Positions 54,661-64,000 of a DNA stretch of 64,000 bases are shown here, piece by piece (the stretch's first letter is position 1; the number at the start of each line of letters is the position of its first letter). The stretch covers positions 133,303,288 to 133,367,287 of the forward strand of contig OY744521.1 in NCBI GenBank assembly GCA_963556195.1, given 5' to 3'. The position numbers and the translations under genes are program-made. The notes beneath the pieces are model-generated. The model had not been told where the DNA came from. It searched no databases and saw nothing but the letters and a program-made list of their open reading frames with translations. The DNA comes from Sepiola atlantica. Taxonomy: Eukaryota > Mollusca > Cephalopoda > Sepiida > Sepiolidae.

Positions 54661-57600
54661 CATAAGTTGCATTGAATGGTCTGTGCTATGTATATATGTC
54701 TCAAAAGTCACAAGGTACGTAGAATTAAATAAGTTGCATAGCAGTTACAGCAAATATCATAACAACAGTCAGGTGTTCGCTGCGGGACACCAACATCAGA
54801 ATTATGTCTACTTTCTGAGGAAAGTCTAACCTGAGGGTAAAAACATAATAATAAATTGGGTATGTATGTTTTACAGTAAATAAACGGTTTTTGCGAAAGT
54901 TAACACCGATGCAAAATACCCATTGTAATTTTACAATTCATCATATATCGTTAATACAAATACAAGAAGGTATTTTGCTGATATGTGTGGAAGGATTGCC
55001 TGTCAACACTCTTCTAAAGGGCACGCGATAATAAATACGGCACTTGATACGATATAATAAAAACTCAGTTCCGGCGATTTCGTAAGACATGGTGATACCC
55101 ATTAAGCTTATAATACACCCATGAACAAACTATTACGCGTGATATATCTTCCACTATAATAAAGAACAATGAGTATTTTATTGCATATTTATATATATAA
55201 ATATATCCGCTTTGCCAACACATGCTAACGAGTAAAACCTCCTGGGCGAACCAAGAGTTTAGGGTACTTGAGAAAGCAAATATATTTTCCTTCCTGCTTT
55301 ATACCGATGTATACGTTTGTTTTTCTTTTTTCTATTTAAACACATTTCCGTGTCTTTTTTAAAAGTGTATCTAGTAAGGGATTACTACATATGAATATGA
55401 ATATTCAAGCAAAAACAGGATAGAATAAGGTTTCGTCATTTTTCACGGCGTGTTAGCACTAGTTTTAGAAGTGTTTCCTGAAAAAAAAATTGATAAATTA
55501 GACAAAAATTGCTTTCGCAAGAAATAGTTTCCTATTTCTGAAGTCGTTAAATAATTCCTTGTGTTCTGCGTCGCATTTCCTTCATTTTGTCCTGAACACC
55601 TTTAATGTTTAAACCGATTCATTTATAAGATGAGCTGCTGCAGTCACGAGGTTCTTATCGCTTGCTGCCATAGAGAGGTGCCGATGATCGCACAGAATGT
55701 GCCAAAATAATTATGGAAGAGAAAACATTGTTCGAAAGAAAATAATAAACAAAATTATCTCAACAATCCGAGCTAAGCAGCTGCAAGATACATTTTAATT
55801 AAAGAATAGAGTCAGTCGTTATGACACGCCCGTATCTTCGCACCTACCTACGATGCATCTCTAAAAGCAACCCAATTGAAACCACGCCACAAAGAGTAAA
55901 AAATAAACTTTGATCACGCGTCGGCTGGCTGAACTAGGATAGTATAAAAGCACATCTTTTTCTAAGATTATTTAAATTAAACTGAAAACGTACACATGTA
56001 TCTATTGTAGATTCATTCGTTAGGTTATGTCAATCTTTATGATAAATCGACTGTGAGTCTTCAGATTGTGGATCGAATCAAACCGGTGTTTACCTATTTA
56101 AACCTAAAACGTAGGTTATGGTTAGTTTAAGATTAGGTAACAGTTGGATTAGGCTTTGATTAGGGTTAGATAAAAGTTGGATGAGGGTGATATTAAAGGC
56201 AGGATTAAACACCAGTTCGGCTTAAATTATGTATATGTACCAAACTAACATACCAGAAAAATGTGCAAATATTTACTATTTCCTTGGAGTCACCAAGGGC
56301 GGCCCTGTGCAAAATACTTTGGGTATTTATTAAAAATAAATAATTGCTGTATGGTATCTCTGTCCGTGATTAATTTAAAACAAATCAACTTAAAAGTTCA
56401 ATTGAACACACTTGATGCGCTATGATTTTTACTTAGCATAGCCGTGTTCATTGTCGGAAATATGTAAAATGCTATGTCCTGGTTGAGGCAGCTAAAACAT
56501 TTGGTGGTTGAACTCATATCAAAAAAGAAAATTACTTTCGCGGGTCGCAATTATATGTCATGGTTTTATGTAATACATGATCCACAGTACGAAATATACT
56601 TGTGGTCAGACCATATGATGTGTAAACGTTTAGTACAGGAACTAAACTGATATGATATTTACGTTCAGATTACAAAAATAATGAAATGGATTGCACAAAA
56701 ATAACGAATGGAGGTAATGCCGTAATGAAAGCGCTTACCTATATGAAAAAATAGAATACAATGAAGATCGTACTTTACAATAAGCATTCTCTCAAAAGAG
56801 TTAGGGTATAGATAACTAAATTTGTACATAAGAAACTTTGAGAAAGATGTGACATATGAGTAATTTGTCAGCTTTCAAGTGATCCAATTAGAACACTCAT
56901 AAGCATCAATGTTTTTTTATTAGTAAATAAAAAAATTGTATTGCATGTTTAAATTTAGATAGTTTTATTCCATCACAAAATCAATAGAATAATATGTTTA
57001 ATTCACGAAGAAATAGCATTACATTGACATGAGATGCAGTTTCGTGGTAAATACGTTGTTTTGAGCAGCTAACAAGATTTGTCATTGTTACTAGATAAAA
57101 TTGACGTAGGACCATCAAGCTATTAAAATGAAATTTACAATCGTAATGTAGCATAATTATCGTTCATTTTGACGGGTTTTTTTGTTAACAATTATATGAA
57201 GCATGTGTTTCTCTATCATAACACGATACTAGTCTCTGCTTTGTCAGATAACATTTCAGGTAAGTTCTTGGTGATTATTATTTTAAACCAATAATATGTA
57301 CTAGGGGTATACAGCTTTAAGCTTAGATACTTTAACGGTAACATGTGACCTAGGCTCTACATGGTAATTAGACGAGACACAATCTGTAATCAGTACAAGC
57401 ACTTCACGAAAAGAAAGACCTACTTTTCTTATACCCGATTTAGTGTGACGTATATAACTTAAGTTACACCTGGAACTCTAACGAATATTATACTATGAAG
57501 TCTCACTTTTGTTCTCATGTGGATTTTACTCAGAGGAGAGAGAAATGCCGATATATGAACTAATGATAAACTAAGATGACAAGCAGGACTGGAATGCTAG

Positions 57601-57969
57601 CGCATGATTCAACATTCTTTAGCTATCAATTTTAAATCAGTATTTGTAATTGTTTGTAGGATTGTAACTTTACTTTCATGAAAGCTTACGAATATTGGCC
57701 AAAAAGTGCTTATTTTTCATTCAGGAATATATCTATTAACAGTAAAACTAATAGGTAAACACTTTGCGCAGCGGTAGTAATTATAAAATCTTTTTTTTAA
57801 ATACTACATTTATTATGACAGTTTCTACGAAATATAAATAAATATACAAGAGTTCGTGTATTGATTAAATTGTATTCAATAGTTTGTATTAATAATTGTT
57901 GATTACTTTCGTTTCAAATCTCATTACAATACAAGAGAATAGAATATTCGCCATGTCATTTTTTGAATA

Positions 57970-57970
<1 letters not shown>
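54661..57970. other. Long unannotated AT-rich stretch
   Basis: 3.3 kb with no supported gene or element. A short TTAGGGTTAG-like patch near 56135-56170 is not a telomere array. A possible recursive splice site is at 57259/57260 (see findings). Confidence 0.5.
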
Positions 57971-58035
<65 letters not shown>

Positions 58036-58042
58036 TATATAT

Positions 58043-58087
<45 letters not shown>

Positions 58088-58148
58088 TATATACACATAT
58101 ATAATTACATATATATATACATATATATATATATACACATATATATAT

Positions 58149-58202
<54 letters not shown>
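57971..58202. repeat. Long (TA)n array with CACA and TACATA interruptions
   Basis: About 230 bp. Interruptions (ACACATATATATATACACACA) occur twice with about 110 bp spacing, which suggests an internal duplication of the array. All open frames here are repeat translations. Confidence 0.95.
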
Positions 58203-58205
<3 letters not shown>

Positions 58206-58899
58206 ACTTTATACTTTTATATAAAAATATCAAGATTATATGTGTTTTTCCTGCGGGGTTAATTCTCTAATATCCGAGTTTTTATTTAAATGTTGACAGA
58301 TTTTAAATAGCTATATTAAGAGAAATGCTATTTACATTCATTTATTTAAATCCAGTATGTTTGTTTTTTTTATTTACATTTTTCCATTTTTATTATTACA
58401 GAATTGTGTGTAGATCCTTATAAGGTTTTAAGTAGATGTTGATTATAATCTATTTACCGTCTACATTTAGAACTTAAATATGAGACAGTGACTAGATCTT
58501 CCAATGACGGTAAATAGAAATGTTTTACACAACCAATTGTTTCAAATAACTCGAAATAAATCTGTTCTCTTAGAAAAGTATGGTTTATTCATCATCACAA
58601 TTTACAAAAGAAAGAATATAAAAATAATTCCTCCCCAAAATATCTGCATTTATCTATTGGGTATTCGATACATTTCATTTAATTTTTAAATGTTACGTTT
58701 AATATGAAGTATATAAACATAAAATATTTGATTTAAAATCGATACATTTCAGTTTCTGTTTGGTGTACCGCGCAGACCGACTAGATAATCTATTGTTTAT
58801 AGTACGACAATTACTAAACACATATACCGAGACAATTATTCAACCCAATTACTCGACTACAGATATACCAATACTAAACTATATGTTCTTCATTAAAAT
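58203..58899. other. Unannotated gap
   Basis: A 61-codon frame at 58504-58689 has no domain. No repeats. Confidence 0.5.
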
Positions 58900-59667
58900 T
58901 CTTATTATTTTTTGGACTATGAGATGAAAAATCACCCCACCATAAGCACCAAAAACACGACCATCATGAACCACTACAAGCTAAAATCCAGCAAGTACCC
59001 TAAAGGAGTTACAGAAATGTACGGGGTAGAAAGATAGGTGATTGATATAATTCCCCAAATCCGTTAATCTCGATACAAAAATTATTTCGGAAAAGCCCAA
59101 ACATAGAAAGATCTAAATCAGTCCTAACAGATCAAAGTAAACACATATACCAGGTTAATAAGGACATATACACGCCTTGCAATTGATAGCATTACTAACA
59201 CATTAGCAACAAACAGCACATGTAACAATATTAGTACTGAAATCAAGAGCTTAGAGGCTAGACTTACTATTGAGAATAAGGATTACAATTTGGCTCTAAA
59301 TAAAGCTTTCCATACCCTAAAAGCTCACAAACCAAATTCTACTTCCAGGCAAGTTATATAGAAAACATGTGATAGGGGTGGTTGTAAAGCATATTATTGG
59401 GAGAATAAAACATATAAGACTGCATAGGAATCTACGGCTGAGGAGCAATCCAAAGCGACTTCCGATTGATAGTAAATCATCTCAAATAAAGAACATAAAA
59501 TCACAAAATGTATCATTGCACTCATCAGTCCTAAAAATCATACTGACAAGACATGACACTTAGCGGAAAGCTATGACGAAATTAGTGAGTTTGAAATTCA
59601 AATTATACTGAACGGCAGAAAGTCTTTCTCTTTTCAAAGACAGATGCACAGATTTGGCCCAACGATG

Positions 59668-59670
<3 letters not shown>

Positions 59671-59733
<63 letters not shown>
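59671..59733. repeat. (TA)n array
   Basis: About 63 bp of TA dinucleotides. Confidence 0.95.
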
Positions 59734-59736
<3 letters not shown>

Positions 59737-59754
59737 ACTTGATCGGACAGTTTT

Positions 59755-59855
59755 TTTGGATTCACTAGAAGTATACATTTCCTAACCAGGAATTATGGTC
59801 TATGCGTCGCCGGCATATGGTGCTACACTATCAGACCGTGTGTTTCCTGTTCATT
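59755..59855 (-). repeat. tRNA-derived SINE-like segment
   Basis: On the minus strand, GGTCTGATAGTGTAGCACCA resembles a tRNA 5' half with box A. GACGCATAGACC and ATAATTCCTGG follow, the latter a decayed box B. The order and spacing suit a tRNA-derived SINE. It lies next to a (TA)n array, as do the other SINE-like segments at 30235 and 32540. Confidence 0.45.
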
Positions 59856-60399
59856 AAAAGAAAACTCAATCATGTTTTGCAAAGCTAAAAACAAAAATAA
59901 CATTTTTCTTTAAAAAACATGCAAACTAAACACCTTGAATGAATATTATACGATATAAAGAACTTGACGCAAAACACTTTTACCAAAATGATGTGATTCG
60001 GCATTAAATGATTTGAAAAGTGTTGATATGCTCAATAACGAAACAACCAAATAAAATACCATGAATAAATATTATGAAATATAAAATTTTGAAGCATGAA
60101 AACCTTTACCAAAAATATCGGATTCGGTCTTAAATCATCCGGAAAAGGTTGATATTCCGTTAAACAAAATAACTTTACTAAACCTCTCCGGCAACTACAG
60201 TGCACACCCATTAGATATGTTGAGAAAATAACTGACAACATTCCTTGAAAAACTAGATGTTGATATCATTACGGATCCAATCATCACCAAAGTGTATGCA
60301 AACTTAGACTTAGCTAATTACTTTATCCGACCTTTCCATAAAACCACAAAGCGACTCGGATGTGTCAACACTCAATACCTTCATTTAATAGGTAAAGGC

Positions 60400-60930
60400 G
60401 TAACACTTAACATGAGAATGATAATCTCTTACATTTAATCGTGTCCCGAAATATTCCAACAAGCTAGGCCATATTACAACTAAGCCCTCGGCGAAACAGA
60501 CTTATCTAGAAAATGTTATACACACTCACTCGTCATAGCAGACAACATAGACACAGATTTGAAATGGAACATTATATCGTTCAACCCCGTTTCCCTAAGC
60601 GTAACTTACACACTGGCAAATATTTCCTCAATATTTTAGACAAAGATTTCCCATCATCCAATAAGGTGCATAAACTATTTAACAGAAATACGATAACAAC
60701 TATATATCCTGATGCCTTCCGAAAGGAATTTATAAAACCACAACTCATATGAATCAGTTACTTTCTGGTAAGAGGAAACCCATTTAAATCCGTTGCGTAT
60801 GTAGCCAAGGTGACCTCAGGCGCATACACGAATAAAAACGAACTCTTTATCCGGATTACACTAGGAATATTCAACAAGAGATGTTACACTCATGATGACA
60901 CTTTTACTTTTAATAAAAGATAAACATTGT
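60400..60930 (+). pseudogene. PLE thumb, connector and GIY-YIG remnant
   Basis: In shifting plus-strand frames: SCPEIFQQARPYYN and ALGETDLSRK at about 60440-60510, WNIISFNP near 60560, then in the frame 60513-60752 TGKYFLNILDKDFPSSNKVH and KLFNRNTITTIYPD, the connector seen in PLE 1 (compare its KHFPVTNLLHKLYN). A piece NELFIRITLGIFNKRCYTHD follows near 60840-60890 and matches the endonuclease region in which PLE 1 has YYVGMTSLDFKTRYYDH. The zinc cluster is lost. Stops and frame changes are frequent. Confidence 0.7.
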
Positions 60931-60960
60931 CATACTGCTTAGACGTTAATATTTAAATAA

Positions 60961-63060
60961 GTTTGATACTCTCTCTCAACATCCATCCTCCTATATCTAT
61001 TATCACAAATAATACACCAATATTATCATAATTTCCACTATCCTATTGAATATAGCACACTAAACCTTAATACCTTTTATACTAATCTAATATACATAAA
61101 AACTATAACTAAAACTGTATAAATTATTAAAACAATTATAAACAATAAACACATAATACACACATAACATTACACAAATAGAAATAGAAAGCTTTATATA
61201 AAAACATAATGTATAGCCTAAGTATACATAGAATCACTAAAACAGATGCAAACATAAGTATAACTCTAAATTACAAATCTATTTTAATATACAAATAAAA
61301 AAATACGGACGTAACAGACGACTACAAACTAACTCTGACAAAAACACTCCTACCCTACATCCCACAATTGCAGCTACAATTTGTAATCGCCACATTAGAC
61401 GCATTTGTATTTCACTTTCTCATTATATACCCACTTATTAAATAAACCAACCAGATAAATAAACATGAAGGTCACTGTTAGGTCTATTTCACAAAATGAT
61501 GCATTTCATCGGAATAGAAAGTTTTAATGTAAGAAAATATCGATTTTTAGCAACACGAAATCGCGCCATTCCATACATATCGAAAATCGTAAGAGTAAGT
61601 AAAACACGTACGAAATTATTTTGTAAACAAACACACTTAAATAAACATAAACCACAAATTAAAAGGCTTTTAAAATAAAATTGTAATAAAATAAATGTTA
61701 AAAGAATTACTTGCCCTACTTGAGCATACACTAACAACACACAGATATTTACGAGAAAGGAATATCTATGATAGAAAGAAGACACACGAAAAAGCAGCAC
61801 TGTTTGTCTTGAATCGGTGATTTCTGTATTTCGTCTTTTTGTTCTTGAAGTATTCACCTACTGAACGGTGATAAAAGATCGGTATTCAAGATACTACGTT
61901 ACAAGAGAAACATACATTAAGGGGGAAAAAACTATTTCGACTACACTAACATCTAATGCAGCCATCTATATTGCCTCATAAAATAATGTTTTTATCAGAT
62001 ATTCGTTGGTGAAACTGAACAGTAACTAAAGAACTTGGTGTAAAGGATGTGTAAACATAAAATAGTTATAAAATATAACCATTTCCTTAAATGCACTATT
62101 ATCACATGCATAACTTTAAACAGGCTTGACTCATTAGATTAATTCTTAATAAATCCCGGCGATGAATTCCTAAATCAGAACTCATTATACACTCTAAAAC
62201 AATTAAACAATGTAATGGTTTCTACAATAAGTAAACGTAAACTAATCGAACAGAACTGTCATCTAAGGTTCTCTACAATATTTTTTCAAATGAAGAGAAT
62301 CAAGAATACATACTCAACGAGATGGAGAACCATATAAAAAGTGAAAAAAACTGAGAAAGTTCAAGCGAATAGTTAAAAAAGAGAGACATGGAGAAGGTGA
62401 CAGAATGAAAATGAAAAATAAAGATTAACAGAACGAAAACATGACTAACAAAAGTGCAGACATCGGCAATTGTGTCATTGGTGGAGGACGGTGACATTGA
62501 ATGCAATAGCACTGATACGTCGTTGTAAATTGGTTTCCAAGGTGTCAGTCTAATGACAGAAATCGAATTTGAAAATGTTTCCTGTGTCTGACTGACAGTT
62601 TGAACAAAAAAGAAAATGGCCCCGACATAGATGATAATTAATAAACAGTCTAATGGCTGATAGAGTTGTACGTTTTTAAACAATATGCTCTTAAGTTTGT
62701 GTCTAAGTTACCACTAATTCATAGAAACTGTTTTCTAAGCAGGTTATGCTTCTTTAAATAAAACTATTACGTCTTGTATAATACCTAACCATATTAAGTA
62801 GAGTTGAATCGTGTGAGTAAAAACTACCGATGTTTTCAATGTTGTATCATGTGTACTTCTGCTTTCTGTGTAACTTGTAAAATCATAATATACGCACTAA
62901 AATAAAAATAAAACTTTGGGTAAACTAGATGCGGTAAATGGCATTTTATCTGTACACTTGTAAAGCGACAATACCCACTATACAACATGCACTGATGCTT
63001 ACGGTTCATGTGTGTCTCAGTGTTGCTCGGTGCTAATTTGGGATCATTTCTCACACCGGG
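60961..63060. other. Unannotated AT-rich stretch
   Basis: No element recognised. The longest frame, 62300-62683 on the minus strand (127 codons), is hydrophobic and Phe/Ser-rich with possible membrane-like segments, but has no known domain, no splice signals and an AT-driven composition, so I do not call a gene. Another, 61489-61857 minus (122 codons), is similar. Confidence 0.5.
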
Positions 63061-63111
63061 AAATAAGTAACAGAAAAAGAGAGAGAGATAGAGAGAGCGA
63101 GAGAGAGAGAG

Positions 63112-63145
<34 letters not shown>
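63061..63145. repeat. (GA)n run
   Basis: GAGAGAGAGA with GATA and GAGC interruptions in the first half and pure GA in the second. Confidence 0.95.
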
Positions 63146-63150
<5 letters not shown>

Positions 63151-64000
63151 TGAGCACGAAGTTCATAGTTCATCAATTAATCACTAACTAGTTCATTCTC
63201 GGTATTCTTGGTGTTTGTTCTGTAAACCTCTCTACGAATGACGTCCTTTTTTCTTTCGCATACGTTGGCTCATTGATTGGTGATATCGTCAATAATATGA
63301 ATTTATTGGTTTGTACTAATCTACGTCAGCAATAATATGTTAGTTCTATTTTTTAAGTAGCTACTGTTTAGCAAATATAGACTGTCTCAGCTTAACTAAA
63401 TTAATTTTGTATATGCCTAAAAATAGATCACACGTGCGTATTTAATAAATATTCAACATTTCAAACTTTTAATTCATTTTTTTTATTTTTCATGTCTCTT
63501 TTAAGCATCATATTACTGTGGGGTCGTCCAAGAGGTTCATTAGTAGTCTAGCGGCACTTAAAATATGTATATTTGTTGACGTATTCTGAATTAGAAGAAA
63601 TTAAGCGTAACGTATTTTGTTATTGAAGAAGTCGGGTATTTTACATAAAACATATACCTATTTACCTGATCAATCACGACTCAGCCTTTGAAACATCGAT
63701 GTGCATCAACGCTGAAGGCTACTAAAACAATTACTTTAAAACTATGGTCACACAACTTCACAAATAAACTAAAAATAAATGCAATTTTAATACAATTCAT
63801 TTCATTTCGCAAGATCAAACTTTTTCAAAATCTCGCTCAAACAATCTGAAATCTTTACATACTTTTGAAGGAATGGATACAACATGTACTAACACAAAAA
63901 ATACTTCTTACTTGGAAGGCAACCTCTTTTAAACTACAAACTGTTGTACAAATCGTGTCGCCTTAGTATCAGTCACTTTGACAACTTCCAGTGCCGGTGG
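63146..64000. other. Unannotated stretch at the window end
   Basis: AT-rich DNA with no motif, repeat or RNA fold that I can support. Confidence 0.5.

Larger units (their letters stand above)
58900..60960 (+). mobile_element. Decayed Penelope-like element of PLE 1 type
   Basis: The secure part is 60400-60960, where thumb, connector and endonuclease words appear. The upstream 58.9-59.6 kb region has similar base composition and weak coding texture but no certain motif, and it is interrupted by a (TA)n array (59671-59733) and a SINE-like segment. The outer borders are therefore uncertain. Confidence 0.55.

Noticed and set aside
56130..56170. TTAGGGTTAG-like words suggesting telomeric repeat
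   Set aside because: Only one or two imperfect copies inside GTTA/GATTAGG-type sequence; not an array.
58380..58425. Pyrimidine tract and CAG at 58400 as an exon acceptor
   Set aside because: The following donor (GGTTTTAAG) is weak and the short segment contains stops in most frames.
62300..62683. 127-codon hydrophobic minus-strand frame
   Set aside because: AT-driven Phe/Ser/Ile composition, no known family, and no splice or promoter support; not called as a gene.

Overview
This looks like AT-rich nuclear DNA from an animal, and I see no intact host gene in it. The retroelement repertoire, the tRNA-derived SINE-like pieces and more than two dozen long (TA)n arrays fit a cephalopod mollusc such as an octopus. 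That assignment is inference; nothing here proves the species. I would read the window as intergenic or intronic sequence filled with decayed mobile elements. No stretch has the density of a microbial genome, and nearly all long open frames are either microsatellite/minisatellite translations or pieces of transposon proteins.

Layout. 1-2085: nothing recognised. 2086-4281: (TA)n/(CA)n/(CT)n arrays around a dead Tc1/mariner-type DNA transposon (about 2525-4101). 4283-4890: a pair of Penelope-like terminal repeats and a dispersed repeat. 5075-5945: a 42-bp minisatellite. 7415-8300: a decayed tandem array. 8421-8860: two copies of a SINE-like repeat. 10025-12115: Gypsy-type LTR retrotransposon A, minus strand, truncated. 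12990-16085: a Tx1/L1-type LINE, minus strand, with its endonuclease region missing. 17588-19620: a CR1/Jockey-type LINE, minus strand, with a (TTA)n tail. 20115-20990: a Penelope-like reverse transcriptase, minus strand. 23471-23547: a candidate host exon with strong splice signals. 26125-27600: a 30-bp minisatellite. 27780-29215: a 505-bp tandem repeat with helically phased iterons. 32821-35489: the best preserved Penelope-like element, with reverse transcriptase, zinc motif, GIY-YIG endonuclease and inverted ends that each carry a hammerhead-type ribozyme fold. 37146-38372: a 721-bp offset duplication. 39442-39849: a lone end of the same Penelope-like family. 40500-41950: a G-rich strand-biased tract. 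42330-43760: a second type of Penelope-like element, followed by a near-perfect 51-bp-arm hairpin. 44826-45285: a third type, GIY-YIG domain only. 46195-47330: another CR1/Jockey-type LINE. 48064-53014: Gypsy element B with both LTRs still visible. 58900-60960: another decayed Penelope-like element. 61000-64000: almost featureless apart from a (GA)n run.

How the parts relate. The main theme is Penelope-like retroelements (PLEs): at least five separate coding remnants of at least three kinds. The 32.8-35.5 kb element has self-cleaving-ribozyme folds in opposite orientation at its two ends, and a degenerate third copy of the end lies 4 kb away. Several transposon ends sit directly on (TA)n arrays, which suggests either insertion into such arrays or array birth at insertion junctions. 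All coding copies have stops or frameshifts, so the window is a graveyard rather than an active locus. The host-related signals worth testing are the exon candidate near 23.5 kb and a possible recursive splice site near 57.26 kb.
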